From Cellvibrionaceae bacterium (lineage in GTDB: Bacteria > Pseudomonadota > Gammaproteobacteria > Pseudomonadales > Cellvibrionaceae): a stretch of DNA of 64,000 nucleotides. The notes beneath the pieces are model-generated. The model was not told where the DNA came from, did not search any database, and saw nothing but the letters and a program-made list of their open reading frames with translations. The stretch is taken from contig JANPZW010000009.1 in assembly GCA_024707385.1 (NCBI GenBank), positions 62,001 through 126,000 on the forward strand, written 5' to 3'. The translations under genes were made by a program, and so were the position numbers. The number at the start of each line of letters is the position of its first letter. The stretch's first letter is position 1. Positions 27,287 through 37,256 of the stretch are shown one piece after another.

Positions 27287-28009
27287 ATGAATCGACTTGC
27301 ATTAGTAACCGGAGGCACCAGAGGTATAGGCGCGGCCATTTCCTTACGCTTGAAAAATGCGGGCTACCGGGTGGTGGCCAATTACGCCGGCAACGATGCC
27401 GCCGCAAAAGCATTTCAAGAAGAACACGATATACCAGTAATGAAATTCGATGTCTCGGATTTCGCGGCGTGTCGCGAGGCGATCACCCAGATCAATCGCG
27501 ACCTGGGTCCGGTGGAAGTGCTGGTCAACAACGCTGGCATCACCCGCGACGCCACGCTACAAAAGATGTCGGAAGATGCGTGGCATCAAGTCATCGATAC
27601 CAACCTCAGCTCCTGCTTCAATCTGTGCCGCCTCGTCATCGAACAGATGCGCGAAAGAAATTACGGCCGCATCGTGAATATCAGCTCGATCAATGGTCAG
27701 GCTGGCCAGTACGGGCAAGTCAATTACGCCGCTGCCAAAGCGGGCATGGCCGGCTTCTCCAAAGCTCTGGCCCAGGAAAATGCCAGTAAAGGCATAACCG
27801 TAAATACAGTTGCGCCCGGCTATATAGCCACAGAAATGGTGCGTGCGGTGCCCGAAAAAGTATTGGAAAAAATTATTGCGAAAATTCCCGCCGGCCGATT
27901 GGGAGAGGCGGACGAAGTGGCACGCTGCGTGGAATTTCTGGTGGCGGAGGACTCAGGCTTTATCACTGGCTCGACCCTGTCAGTCAACGGCGGCCAGTAC
28001 ATGTGCTGA
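27287..28009 (+). CDS. phaB: Acetoacetyl-CoA reductase
   Basis: This 240-residue short-chain dehydrogenase reduces acetoacetyl-CoA to (R)-3-hydroxybutyryl-CoA, the monomer for PHB. The NADP-binding motif TGGTRGIG is at residues 8-15, NNAGITRD at about 84-91, the catalytic Ser in NISSINGQAGQ and YAAAK with the catalytic Tyr/Lys. GQYGQVNYAAAKAG and the C-terminal NGGQYMC are characteristic of PhbB/PhaB rather than FabG. It starts 8 bp after AGGAG and ends at a strong bidirectional terminator. No thiolase gene (phaA) is visible in the window. Confidence 0.92.
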   Translation: MNRLALVTGGTRGIGAAISLRLKNAGYRVVANYAGNDAAAKAFQEEHDIPVMKFDVSDFAACREAITQINRDLGPVEVLVNNAGITRDATLQKMSEDAWHQVIDTNLSSCFNLCRLVIEQMRERNYGRIVNISSINGQAGQYGQVNYAAAKAGMAGFSKALAQENASKGITVNTVAPGYIATEMVRAVPEKVLEKIIAKIPAGRLGEADEVARCVEFLVAEDSGFITGSTLSVNGGQYMC

Positions 28010-28049
28010 CCTGTAAAACTCGGTTTTGAAACCTTAGCGCCAAAAAATA

Positions 28050-28077
28050 AAAAGCCCCGTGATCACGGGGCTTTTTA
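28050..28077. terminator. Bidirectional terminator between phaB and the phasin gene
   Basis: AAAAAGCCCCGTGA pairs with TCACGGGGCTTTTT, giving a perfect GC stem flanked by A- and T-runs. It can end phaB on the plus strand and the phasin gene on the minus strand. Confidence 0.85.
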
Positions 28078-28111
28078 TTATCTGCTGCAATTTATTATCA
28101 ACCGCAATGGC

Positions 28112-28747
28112 TCAGAGCAGTTTGCCGGCTTTGTCATCGGCAAGCGTTTTGTTATCGGCAAGCTTAGCGGTCTGATCCGATTTACCACCGCCGAGTGATG
28201 CAGCTGATGTGGTAGGTGCTTGCAGTGCTTTTTTATCGCCTGACAATTCTTTACCAGAGCTGACGGATTTTATCGCCTCCGCTATAGGCTTAACCGGTGG
28301 CGCCGCCTTAGCCACTTTTGCGGGAGCCGCTGTTGCAACTACAGCCGCCTTTTTAGCTATCGGCGGGGCTTTTTTCGCCACAGAAGTCGCGCTGCTGGCG
28401 ATACTCTCAGCCGCGCCTTTCACCAAGGCGCCCGCCTCCGGCGCCACTTTTTGCAGCACTTCGGTAATTTTCTGGTTGGTGTCGAGCAAGATGCCCTGCG
28501 TATCTTCGATCATTTCACGCATGCTGCCGTTCAGATTTTCCCAGTAGTCCTGCTGCAGCTTCCATACATCCTCGAAATTTTTCTGCGCGGGAATACTCTG
28601 CAGGGCCAAAACTCCCTGGTTCCAGACATCCGTGATGATGGACGTCTGCTTTCTCGCCAGGGTCTCCGCCGCCTGCGCCTGCAGTGCCCAGATCTCGCCG
28701 ACAGGTTTAAAGAAACGTTCTGTTTGCTCGAATACTTTCTCGTACAT
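28112..28747 (-). CDS. Phasin with Ala/Lys/Pro-rich histone-like C-terminal tail
   Basis: ATG 28747 (GAGGCGA upstream) gives 211 residues. The N-terminal 110 residues form the helical phasin domain: FEQTERFFKPVGEIWALQAQ, DVWKLQQDYWENL. After about residue 115 the composition changes to Ala/Lys/Pro repeats (SVAKKAPPIAKKAAVV, APAKVAKAAPPVKP), then a charged tail ending ADDKAGKLL. The tail resembles the histone H1-like domain of PhaF, which links PHA granules to the nucleoid in Pseudomonas. Phasins coat PHB granules and control their size and number. It is the last gene before the terminator at 28050; a second, short phasin gene lies upstream. Confidence 0.75.
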   Translation of the reverse strand: MYEKVFEQTERFFKPVGEIWALQAQAAETLARKQTSIITDVWNQGVLALQSIPAQKNFEDVWKLQQDYWENLNGSMREMIEDTQGILLDTNQKITEVLQKVAPEAGALVKGAAESIASSATSVAKKAPPIAKKAAVVATAAPAKVAKAAPPVKPIAEAIKSVSSGKELSGDKKALQAPTTSAASLGGGKSDQTAKLADNKTLADDKAGKLL

Positions 28748-28865
28748 GGTGATCGCCTCTGGCTGGTTATACACGTCAAGACGGAACATCGTGACAATCG
28801 GGAAATTCTTACTGGGTGCGCGTCTGCTTCAGGCCAGTTTCTCGCGGATAAATCCCGAATATAAA

Positions 28866-28889
28866 AAAGCCTGACTCAAGCCAGGCTTT
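28866..28889 (-). terminator. Terminator between the two phasin genes
   Basis: On the minus strand AAAGCCTG and CAGGCTTT pair around an 8-base loop and are followed by a T-run and TATAT. It lies just after the stop of the short phasin gene at 28935. Confidence 0.75.
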
Positions 28890-28934
28890 CGGGAATGAAC
28901 CCGTAGGATGAGGACTCGCCAGCGCTGCGCCGGA

Positions 28935-29249
28935 TTAAACCGCAGAGGAACGCTTGAAAACGTCGCCGATTTTTTCCTGATTGGAGGTGAAAGTCTCGTA
29001 AGCTTCGGTGGAAGCGGCGATCCACTTTTCCTGCAAATTTTCCACGTACGCTTTTTGCGTCTGATAAATCCCAGAATAATCTTTCTGTGAGCTGAGCTCT
29101 TTGGCGAAGGCCATGCTGTCATTGACGAAGTCTTTGAAAAACGCCGTTTGCTTCTCGGCAGCAGCTTCGAACAGCTTGGCGTTGAGGTTCATCAACTCGC
29201 TGATGGGTTTCAGCGTGGTTTGGGCTTGCTCAAAAATTTTGTCGTACAT
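28935..29249 (-). CDS. Phasin family protein (short)
   Basis: This 104-residue protein starts at ATG 29249, with GGAGATC about 6 bases upstream. It matches phasin_2-type granule coat proteins: YDKIFEQAQTTLKPISELMNLNAKLFEAAA, which I give only as positions 2-31, then FAKELSSQKDYSGIYQTQK near residues 50-70. It is amphipathic, all-helical and has no tail, unlike its neighbour. It is likely the main PHB surface protein. Two TTGC/GCAA dyads lie upstream, plausible targets of the PhaR repressor encoded next door. Confidence 0.78.
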   Translation of the reverse strand: MYDKIFEQAQTTLKPISELMNLNAKLFEAAAEKQTAFFKDFVNDSMAFAKELSSQKDYSGIYQTQKAYVENLQEKWIAASTEAYETFTSNQEKIGDVFKRSSAV

Positions 29250-29289
29250 AGTGATCTCCAACAGGTGAGACAGATGGGCGAAACCCCTA

Positions 29290-29360
29290 TTGCTGCAATG
29301 CAATATGTGTTTAGTGTAGGCATCTCATATGGAGGAATCAACGATTTGCTGCGCCGCAAA
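29290..29360. promoter_or_regulatory. Two TTGC-type dyads, candidate PhaR operator
   Basis: TTGCTGCAA (29290-29298) and TTTGCTGCGCCGCAAA (29345-29360) lie between phaR and the short phasin gene. PhaR proteins repress phasin genes in other PHB producers; whether they read these exact dyads here is an inference. Confidence 0.35.
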
Positions 29361-29420
29361 ATTTGGTTTTTAGACCTTTTTTAGAATAAATCGGCGGTCA
29401 CTAATTTCCCTTATCACCAC

Positions 29421-29909
29421 TTAATTTTCATCATGATCCGTTGGGTTTGGATTCTTTTTACCCGCTCCCAGAGGATCAAAAACGGCAAACTGACGCCATA
29501 GATTCATGTTGTTTTCGATGATTTTGTTGAAAGCATCGAGCGGCGAGGCACCCCCCATTAAACCCGACATTGCGCTCTGCATCGCGTCCTGCCGCTCCAG
29601 GAACATGGCTACGCTCTGCTCCAGATACTGGCGCATAAACGTTTGCATATTACTGTCGTAAAAGCGGATCAACTGCTTGAGCACGGTTTGTGTCAATACT
29701 GACTGCTGGTCATTGGCTTCCTGCTCGGTGATGATCTGCAGCAGGATGCTTTTGGTGAGGTTTTCCCCGGTCTTGGAATCCACCACCTCAAATTCCTTGT
29801 GGTTCATCACCAACTCTTTGACGGCGTCCAAATTGACATACTGGCTCTTCGACGTGTCATACAGGCGGCGGTTGGGGTATTTTTTTATGGTGATCACAGG
29901 ACATCTCAT
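29421..29909 (-). CDS. phaR: Polyhydroxyalkanoate synthesis repressor PhaR
   Basis: This is a 162-residue protein from ATG 29909. It has the PHB/PHA accumulation regulator DNA-binding domain (ITIKKYPNRRLYDTSKSQYV) and a second domain with TKSILLQIITEQE. PhaR binds DNA and PHB: when polymer is absent it represses phasin genes, when it accumulates it is titrated off. The C-terminus (GAGKKNPNPTDHDEN) is hydrophilic and variable. It lies between phaC and the short phasin gene, on the same strand; the reading frame extends 31 codons upstream of ATG 29909 without a better start. Confidence 0.9.
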   Translation of the reverse strand: MRCPVITIKKYPNRRLYDTSKSQYVNLDAVKELVMNHKEFEVVDSKTGENLTKSILLQIITEQEANDQQSVLTQTVLKQLIRFYDSNMQTFMRQYLEQSVAMFLERQDAMQSAMSGLMGGASPLDAFNKIIENNMNLWRQFAVFDPLGAGKKNPNPTDHDEN

Positions 29910-30010
29910 GATTTGGCCAATTGGCCGGCAGCGCGCGGCGCCGGGTTCTGTCTGAAGTATAACAGCAGATTTTCGGACGACTCCCCGACCTGGGAAGAGC
30001 ACAAAACGGG

Positions 30011-31842
30011 TTAAGCGGTCGAGCTGGCAGCCCGCGCGGACGCCGGTTCAAAACCTCTTTCCAAACGGACCTGTACATAGCGCCCTGGCGCCTCCGCCAA
30101 AGGTGGATGCGCGGTACTTCCAGGTGCGCGGGCCGGGCGCTTGCTGCCGGCTCTGGCCTTCAACCACTCACCCCAATCCAGCCACCAGGAGGCGTCGATC
30201 AAGGTCGCCTGGGTCAACCAGTCTTCCGGGTTCTGCGGGCGGCCCTGTTCACTGACCCAATGGCCGTATTTGCCCCGTGCTGCCGGATTGACCACACCGG
30301 CAACATGACCTGATTCAGTCAACACAAAACGCACATCACCGCGCAACAGCGCCGCACTGCGATACGCCGCCTGCCACAAAACTATGTGATCCGCCTGCGC
30401 CGCCAGGCAATAAACCGGAATATCGACTGTGCCCAGATCCAGCGCCACATCCCCTACTCGCACAGCGCCCGCAGTCCGCAGGCGATTGCCGATATACATT
30501 TCATTGAGATAGAACAAATAGGCCGCGGCCGGGAGATTGGTGGAATCGCTGTTCCAGTACAGGATGTCAAATGGAACCGGGTCTTTGCCCTTCAGATAGT
30601 TTTCGACGAAAAACGACCAGAACAAATTATTTTCCCGCAACAGACTGAAACTGAGCGCGAGAATACGACCGTCGAGATATCCCTTGGCTCTAACGCTCTG
30701 CTCAATCATCGGCAGGGTTTGCGCATTCATATAATTGCCGACTTCTCCCGGTTCCGCGAAATCAAACAGGGTTGTCAGCAATGTCAGGGACTGGATGCGC
30801 TCGTCGCCTCTGGCTTTGAGATATGCCTGGGTCATGCCGAGCAGAGTGCCGCCCACACAATAACCGGCCACGTTAATTTTCTCGCTTTGCGAGACCTCCT
30901 CCACCACGTTCAGCGCCGCTATAACACCGTCGAACATGTAATCCTGAAAATCGATCTCGGCATAGGACTCGTCGGGATTGGCCCAGGAAATCATAAACAC
31001 ATCAAAACCCTGCTCCACCAACCAGCGCACCAGGGATTTTTTTGCGTCCAGATCGAGTATGTAATATTTGTTGATAAATGGCGGCGCTATGAGCAGAGGA
31101 ACTGCATGCACTTGATCGGTGGCCGGCGCATAGTGAAGTAATTCGATCAGATGATTGCGATAAATCACCTTGCCCGGTGTTGCGGCAAGATCTTGTCCGA
31201 GACGGAATGCATGCATATCCACCTGGGTGATCTTGAACGCTTCCGCCGGGCTGTTTTCCAGATCGCGGATAAACTTATCGATACCCCGTGCCAGGCATTC
31301 ACCTTCGGTCATCAGAATTTCGCGGCAGACTTCCGGGTTGGTCAAAACATAATTGGTCGGCGACATGGAATTGATCAACTGCCGCGTATAAAAGCGCACC
31401 TGCTCACCGAGCTTCTGATCCTCAAACTCGAGCGCATCCACCATTTGCTGCATAAATTCGGCGTTGAGCAAATAAGCCTGTTTAACGTAATTAAATGCCG
31501 GATTGCCCTGCCAATCGGGATCGCTGAAACGTTTGTCGCCGTCCGCTTCGCGGATCAAGGGCTCCTGCATTTCTCCCAAAAAAGCGCGCGTGGCGTTGTG
31601 CCACAGCCGCTGCTGCTTTTCCAGAAATTGCATCTGTTGCTGCAGGAAAGTGCGCGCGTCAATTTCACCGCGCCGGTCAACGCCTGACTCACCGTTTGCG
31701 CCGGAAAAAACGGATTGATCGCGGCGGGAATCTGATGACCCAGCAGGCGTTTGATGACCTCCTGCATCATGGTATTGAACTGCGCACCGCAGTCGTTGAG
31801 GTACTGCAGAACCCGCGTGGAATCCTCTTGCGTCACAAGCAT
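30011..31842 (-). CDS. phaC: Class I poly(3-hydroxybutyrate) synthase (frame broken)
   Basis: The synthase polymerises 3-hydroxybutyryl-CoA. The lipase-like box AGYCVGGTLLG contains the catalytic Cys (GxCxG); the catalytic Asp is expected in AAQADHIVLW and the His in TESGHVAGV. PTNYVLTNPEV and PPFINKYYILDL are class I hallmarks. The N-terminus lies in a different frame: ATG 31842 (GAGGG upstream) starts MLVTQEDSTRVLQYLNDC and runs to about 31665, where adding one base to the T3 run (31663-31665) joins it to DARTFLQQQ. The restored protein has 610 residues, normal for class I. It starts 9 bp after the bdhA stop, so the two are one operon. Confidence 0.85.
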
Positions 31843-31851
31843 CGCCCTCGA

Positions 31852-32614
31852 TTAACGTATGGTCCAACCGCCGTCCAACACCAAAGTCTGCCCGGTCATA
31901 TTACGCGCGGCATCGGAGATCAAAAAATTCACGCTCGCGCTCAGCTCGCTCACTTCAATAAAGGCTTTTTTCGGCATGGGTTCGAGCATGATGTTGTTGA
32001 TCACATCCGCTTCGGAAATGCCGTGTTCCTGCGCCTGCTGGCGGATCTGATTTTCCACCAACGGTGTTTTTACATAAGACGGGCAAATAGTGTTGATGGT
32101 GATATTGAATTCGGCCGTTTCCAGGGCCACGACTTTGGCAAAACCCAGCAGGCCATGCTTGGCCGCGACATATGCACTTTTATAAGGTGACGCCACCAGG
32201 GCGTGGATCGAACCTATATTCACAATGCGGCCAAATCCGCGCGCTTTCATTTGCGGCAGCAGACCCCTTGTGAGCATCGCGGGGCCCACCAGCAACACAT
32301 CTGTGAGCAGGCGCCATTTGTCCGCGGGAAAGGCTTCGAGTTTGGCAACGTACTGCAAACCGGCGTTGTTGATCAGGATATCCACTTCGACCTGGTCCAC
32401 CAACTCGTCTATATCGCTTTGCTGGCTGACATCCAATTTATAGCTCTCCGCCGCCAACCCCCTCCTGGCGCAAGCTCGCCGCCACTGCCTCCGCCGCCGC
32501 GGGGTTGAGGTCGGTGACCAGAACTTTGTGGCCAGCGCGGGCCAGATCAGTCGCAACCGCTTTGCCGATACCACTGCCCGCGCCCGTTACCAATGCCGTT
32601 TTTTGTGTCGTCAT
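31852..32614 (-). CDS. bdhA: D-3-hydroxybutyrate dehydrogenase (frame broken)
   Basis: This short-chain dehydrogenase interconverts 3-hydroxybutyrate and acetoacetate, the mobilisation branch of PHB. ATG 32614 (AGGAGG upstream) starts MTTQKTALVTGAGSGIGKAV, the NAD-binding motif. The frame is lost at the five-C run 32458-32462 and resumes as AAESYKLDVSQQSD. One base fewer there gives 253 residues. NNAGLQYV, catalytic Ser in NIGSIHALVASPY and YVAAKHG follow, ending VLDGGWTIR. HALVASPYKSAYVAAKHG is typical of BdhA. It lies 9 bp upstream of phaC. Confidence 0.85.
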
Positions 32615-32666
32615 AAAACCTCCTCTTCAACAAATGAAAGAAAGAGCCGCAGGCAGGGCGCCAGGA

Positions 32667-33585
32667 TCAGTGCCGATTCAACAGCGCTTTTACCTGATTG
32701 ACCAATTTCGAACTGCCGGGTTTGACGGACTCATCGCTCCACTCGGTCAAATGCCAGATCACCTGCCATTCGATTTCGTCGCCGGGCGGTATCACCGAGT
32801 ACACACCCTGCTGCTCGACTTCGATGTAGGTGTGGTACTTGTCGCCGTGACCATAGATTTCCACTTCCGCCTCACCCGGCGCGGTCAGTTCCGCCGCCAC
32901 TGGGTCGAATTGTTTAACCAGCAAAAGGCCATTGTTCAAATTGGCGAGCCAACCGGTGGAACCGTTGGCAAAGATTTTTTTTCATGCTGTGTCTGCAGCT
33001 CCGGGCGGTAGATGTGCCAATAGGCTCCGTTAATGTGTTCCACTTGCCCCGTCGATTGCGGCAGGGGCTCCAGCATGCCGGAGTAAAACGTTATGCCGCC
33101 GCTGATGCGGCTGATTTCCCAAGGCGCATACTGCACCGCGGCACTGCCGCGATTGCGCATGGTGTAAATCACCAGCAAACGCCCTTCATGAAAGCTAAAG
33201 CGTTTGCGCACTTGCAGCCCCGTCTGCTGACAGACTGCACTTTCCACCACAATCTCATCGTCCCGGGATATCACCGAGTATGGCGCTTTATCGAGAATGT
33301 AAGGTGGCGGCCAACCCCAGGCGCTTTGAGGGCTCGGCCAAAAAGTGGAGCCGATTTCCGGCTTGCCGGTTGCCAAGGCGTTGCGACCATTGATGCTGTA
33401 TTCAATAACGTGACCGCCGAGATTGGCGTCGACAGCTAAACGATGAGGCCCTCTTCGAGGACGAGCAAAAGACTGACCATGCGGTTGGATTACCCGGTTG
33501 TGCTAAAGAAAAGTAGATGGGGAGCACTGCTCCACAAAGGCGCAAACGCTAACACCCACACCAATGAGCCGCAAGCCAAGCGCAT
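32667..33585 (-). CDS. DUF4380-like exported protein (two frame breaks)
   Basis: Three frames join into one protein of about 306 residues. The segment TFWPSPQSAWGWPPP, GGHVIEYSINGRNAL and FSFHEGRLLVIYTMRN resemble the DUF4380 family, which has a sugar-binding/epimerase-like beta fold. The N-terminus from ATG 33585 is a signal peptide (MRLACGSLVWVLAFAP), lost at about 33493-33497. A second break lies in the T8 run at 32975-32982; one added base there joins QHEKK to IFANGSTGWLANLNNG. Adding one base at each break yields an uninterrupted frame to the stop at 32667. It is divergent from cellobiose phosphorylase, suggesting a link to carbohydrate use, but no enzyme activity is known to me. Confidence 0.6.
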
Positions 33586-34013
33586 GGTTGGAAGCGCTCA
33601 ATCACCTCGCTGGCGGCGGCTTAACCAGACCCAGTCGACGTTTTATAGTCAGTTTGTCCATTTCCGAGAGTAGAAAGCGCAAATATCGCGCGCGTCTGTA
33701 GTATGATGCCCGCGTTTTTTGGGCGGTACGCGCTCAAGCGCGATATTGCTCAATATCACTCTGGGCACCTGCCGGCACACCGCTCTGGTCGCCCTACCGA
33801 TTTTCATCGTGATCAAAATGCAACCAATATCGTTATTGCGGCACAGCGACCGCGGTCGTATCGCGATCCTGGTACGTCAATATCGGGAATTGGCTGGCGG
33901 AAGAGATTGCACGGGAAAAAGCCCTGTTGAAAAGGGGCCGTGAAGTAAACATCCATCAAACATCCAGGGATGGACACATTGCTAAAAACTGTCACACAGA
34001 AGGTAACGACAAT
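33586..34013. other. Divergent intergenic region upstream of cellobiose phosphorylase
   Basis: The 428 bp contain a perfect dyad GATATTGCTCAATATC (33742-33757) and two further CAATATCG copies (33825-33832, 33878-33885), suggesting a regulator binding region. Two overlapping plus-strand frames of about 75 codons exist (33703-33943), but they lack recognisable similarity, and I regard them as chance. The cellobiose phosphorylase ribosome site (GAAGG) is about 8 bp before ATG 34014. Confidence 0.5.
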
Positions 34014-36449
34014 ATGAAATTTGGTCATTTTGACGACGCTGCCCGCGAATATGTCATTACGAACCCGCAAACACCGTGGCCATGGATCAATTACCTCGGC
34101 AACGAGGACTTTTTCTCGCTGATCTCCAACACCGCTGGCGGTTACACGTTCTATAAAGACGCGAAGTTCCGCCGTCTGACCCGTTACCGTTACAACAATG
34201 TGCCTATCGACAACGGCGGCAAATATTTCTACATCAACGACGGTGGCGACGTATGGTCACCGGGCTGGAAACCAGTCAAAGCTGACCTGCAAAATTACAG
34301 CTGCCGCCACGGCCTGAGCTACACCAAGATCGGCGGCGAGCGCAACGGCATCAAAGCGGAAGTTTTGTATTTCATTCCCCTCGGCACCTGGGCGGAAATC
34401 CAAAAAGTTTCCCTCACCAACACCAGCAATGCAGCGAAAAAAATCAAACTGTTTTCGTTCGCCGAGTGGTGCTTGTGGAACGCGGAAGACGATATGGCGA
34501 ACTTCCAGCGCAACTTCTCCACGGGTGAAGTGGAAATTCAAGACTCCGTGATTTATCACAAAACCGAATTCAAAGAGCGTCGCAACCACTACGCTTTCTA
34601 CAGCGTCAATGCGCCAATCCAGGGTTTTGATACCGATCGCGAAACCTTTATCGGTCTGTACAACAGTTTCGACCGCCCCAACGCTGTCTTCGAAGGCAAA
34701 CCGCGTAACTCTGAAGCTCACGGCTGGTCTCCGATCGCGTCCCACTACCTGGAAGTCGAATTGCAACCGGGTGAGACCAAAGAATTGGTATTTGTCCTCG
34801 GCTACATCGAAGTCGACAAAGACAACAAATGGGAAAGCAAAGGTGTTATCAACAAGCAGCCAGCCAAAGCCGTTATCGCCCGCTTTGACACGGTTGAAAA
34901 AGTTAACGCCGAATTGGAAAGACTGAAAAATTACTGGAGCAATCTGCTGGCGACTTATCAAGTCAACAGCGGTGACGAGCGCCTGGATCGCATGGTCAAC
35001 ATCTGGAACCAGTACCAGTGCATGGTGACCTTCAACATGAGCCGCTCTGCCTCTTTCTTCGAATCCGGTATCGGCCGCGGTATGGGCTTCCGCGATTCCA
35101 ACCAGGATTTGATCGGCTTCGTCCACCAGGTTCCCGAGCGCGCCAAAGAGCGCATCATCGACATCGCCTCCACTCAGTTTGAAGACGGTTCTGCGTATCA
35201 CCAATACCAGCCTCTGACCAAGCGCGGCAACAACGCTGTCGGCGGCAACTTCAATGACGATCCGCTGTGGCTGATTCTGTCGACTACCGATTACATCAAA
35301 GAAACTGGCGACTACTCCATCCTGGACGCGAGCGTTCCTTACGATAACGACGAAAGCAAAGCGACCAGCCATTTCGAGCACTTGAAGCGCTCCTTCTACT
35401 TCACCGTCAACAACCTGGGGCCTCACGGTCTGCCGTTGATCGGTCGCGCGGACTGGAACGACTGCTTGAACTTGAACTGCTTCTCCAGCGAGCCGAACGA
35501 GTCTTTCCAGACCACCAACAACAAAATGGGTCGGACCGCGGAATCTTTGATGATCGCCGGCCTGTTCGTTCTGTACGGCAAAGAGTTCATCAAACTCTGT
35601 AAACAAGTGGGTAAAGACGCTGAGGCGGCAGAAGCTCAGAAACACGTTGACGCCATGATCACCGCGGTCAAAGAACACGGCTGGGACGGCGACTGGTACC
35701 TGCGCGCTTACGACTACTACGGCAAGAAGATCGGCAGCAAAGAGAACGAAGAAGGCAAGATCTTCATCGAATCGCAAGGCTTCTGCGGCATGGCCGGAAT
35801 CGGCCTGGAAGACGGCATGGTGCAAAAGTCACTGGATTCCGTTAAAGAGTGGCTCGACACCCCATACGGTATCGTTCTGCAACAGCCCGCGTTCACCAAG
35901 TACTACATTGAGTACGGTGAGATCTCGACTTACCCTGCGGGCTACAAAGAGAACGCCGGCATCTTCTGCCACAACAACCCGTGGATCATGATTGCCGAGA
36001 CCCTGGTGGGCAACGGCGATCAGGCTTATGAGTACTACCGCAAGATCACTCCTGCGTTTCTGGAAGAGATCAGCGACCTGCACAAGGTTGAGCCCTACGT
36101 ATACGCGCAGATGATCGCCGGTAAAGACGCCTACAAACCGGGTGAAGCCAAAAACTCCTGGCTGACTGGCACTGCGGCCTGGAACTTCGCCGCCATCACC
36201 CAGTACATCCTGGGCGTGAAGCCGGACTACAACGGCCTGTCCGTCAATCCGTGTATTCCGAAGGGCTGGAAAGGCTTCCAGATCACCCGTAAATACCGCG
36301 GTGCGACTTACCACATCAACGTCACCAATCCGAATGGTGTGAGCAAAGGTATCAAGAGCGTTACTGTCGACGGCAAAGCTGTAGACGGACACGTTCTGCC
36401 CCTGCTGCCACAAGGTAGTGAAGCCAAAGTGGAAGTGGTGATGGGCTAA
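34014..36449 (+). CDS. cbp: Cellobiose phosphorylase (GH94)
   Basis: This 811-residue enzyme reversibly splits cellobiose with phosphate into glucose-1-phosphate and glucose, saving one ATP. Start ATG 34014 gives [15 protein letters not shown], the conserved N-terminus; a frame of 29 codons upstream has no support. [19 protein letters not shown] is the N-terminal beta-sandwich. The catalytic barrel carries [14 protein letters not shown] and [11 protein letters not shown], with the general acid Asp in DWND (480-483). The C-terminus with [11 protein letters not shown] follows. The protein has no signal peptide, so it is cytoplasmic; cellobiose must be imported. Length matches characterised CBPs (about 811). 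A rho-independent terminator follows. No transporter for cellobiose is in the window. Confidence 0.95.
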   Translation: MKFGHFDDAAREYVITNPQTPWPWINYLGNEDFFSLISNTAGGYTFYKDAKFRRLTRYRYNNVPIDNGGKYFYINDGGDVWSPGWKPVKADLQNYSCRHGLSYTKIGGERNGIKAEVLYFIPLGTWAEIQKVSLTNTSNAAKKIKLFSFAEWCLWNAEDDMANFQRNFSTGEVEIQDSVIYHKTEFKERRNHYAFYSVNAPIQGFDTDRETFIGLYNSFDRPNAVFEGKPRNSEAHGWSPIASHYLEVELQPGETKELVFVLGYIEVDKDNKWESKGVINKQPAKAVIARFDTVEKVNAELERLKNYWSNLLATYQVNSGDERLDRMVNIWNQYQCMVTFNMSRSASFFESGIGRGMGFRDSNQDLIGFVHQVPERAKERIIDIASTQFEDGSAYHQYQPLTKRGNNAVGGNFNDDPLWLILSTTDYIKETGDYSILDASVPYDNDESKATSHFEHLKRSFYFTVNNLGPHGLPLIGRADWNDCLNLNCFSSEPNESFQTTNNKMGRTAESLMIAGLFVLYGKEFIKLCKQVGKDAEAAEAQKHVDAMITAVKEHGWDGDWYLRAYDYYGKKIGSKENEEGKIFIESQGFCGMAGIGLEDGMVQKSLDSVKEWLDTPYGIVLQQPAFTKYYIEYGEISTYPAGYKENAGIFCHNNPWIMIAETLVGNGDQAYEYYRKITPAFLEEISDLHKVEPYVYAQMIAGKDAYKPGEAKNSWLTGTAAWNFAAITQYILGVKPDYNGLSVNPCIPKGWKGFQITRKYRGATYHINVTNPNGVSKGIKSVTVDGKAVDGHVLPLLPQGSEAKVEVVMG

Positions 36450-36469
36450 GCGCCATCACCTTCAGGCAA

Positions 36470-36501
36470 AGGCCGGCTCCGCAAGGACCCGGCCTTTTTT
36501 A
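36470..36501 (+). terminator. Rho-independent terminator after cellobiose phosphorylase
   Basis: AAGGCCGG and CCGGCCTT pair around a 12-base loop and are followed by six T. Confidence 0.85.
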
Positions 36502-36633
36502 TGGCCAGGCGGACTAGACCACCCCACAAGATATTTTGTTTATTTCCTGGCCAATCGGTCGATATTGGCTCCACACTCAGCTGCGTACACTGTCTCCACT
36601 CGCCACGTTTAGAAGATGAAACTGGAGACGCCC

Positions 36634-37134
36634 ATGGCAGCACAACTGACCACACCGGTCACCACACCGCAAAACCTCAGTGACGCCCAATTGCTGGCGA
36701 AATTTCAGCAGCGTTGCCGCCATTTGAATGAGGCACTGGAAGCCGAGCGCGCCAAAACCAGCAAACTTCGCCGTTATATCAGCCGCCTTAATGCCAAGGT
36801 TCCACCACCGGTGGAAATTGTGCAGGAGCAATCCGGACTGCAGATCCTGGTATCCGAGCAGGCCAAACTGATCGAGCAGCTCTACGCCGAAAACCAGAGC
36901 CTGCAGGAAACCGCGAACACCCGCACCTCACAAAACCAGCAGCTGCTTACGGCCAACGAAAAGCTGAAAGCCCGCATCATCGAGCTGCGCCGCCAAGTGC
37001 GCCAGTACGCCGAGCGCCAGCTGGCGCGCAAGCCGGCCGCCAACCCAGCCGCTGTGCAAACTCCGCCTCAGGTTGGCATAGAACCAACACGCCCGAAGTT
37101 GTCGGCATCTGTGAGCCGCCTGTTGCAGAAATAA
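36634..37134 (+). CDS. Coiled-coil protein of unknown function
   Basis: From ATG 36634 (GGAGACG upstream) this gives 166 residues. Almost the whole protein is predicted helix with heptad-like spacing: LNEALEAERAKTSKLRRY, LIEQLYAENQSLQETA, ANEKLKARIIELRRQ. A Pro-rich linker (PPPVEIVQ) splits the coil at about residue 60, and the C-terminal 35 residues are Ala/Pro-rich and low in complexity. No domain or signal peptide is visible. It is a lone cytoplasmic gene between the cellobiose phosphorylase terminator and the convergent ygfX. Function unknown; it could be a structural or scaffold protein. Confidence 0.5.
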   Translation: MAAQLTTPVTTPQNLSDAQLLAKFQQRCRHLNEALEAERAKTSKLRRYISRLNAKVPPPVEIVQEQSGLQILVSEQAKLIEQLYAENQSLQETANTRTSQNQQLLTANEKLKARIIELRRQVRQYAERQLARKPAANPAAVQTPPQVGIEPTRPKLSASVSRLLQK

Positions 37135-37256
37135 GAAAACGCTGGAGCAGAAAGAAGAAGGGAGTCGAAGAAGACAAGGTGATTGTTGTAAGAGGTAATT
37201 GTTAGGAAAGAGTGATGGGCAGGCTGGCGAAAATAATAAGTCGCGCCAGCTGTTGC

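Noticed and set aside
26910..27290. 126-codon plus-strand frame in the ybbN-phaB gap
   Set aside because: No ribosome site, no similarity that I recognise, composition unlike neighbouring genes; the region contains regulatory-looking dyads instead.
33703..33943. Two overlapping 75-codon plus-strand frames before cellobiose phosphorylase
   Set aside because: Neither has a convincing start or family; the position is a divergent promoter region with repeated CAATATC motifs.
34257..35825. 522-codon open frame antisense to cellobiose phosphorylase
   Set aside because: It lies fully inside the well-supported GH94 gene on the other strand. Its Val/Phe/Ala-heavy composition is what the reverse complement of biased codons gives, and no family is recognisable.
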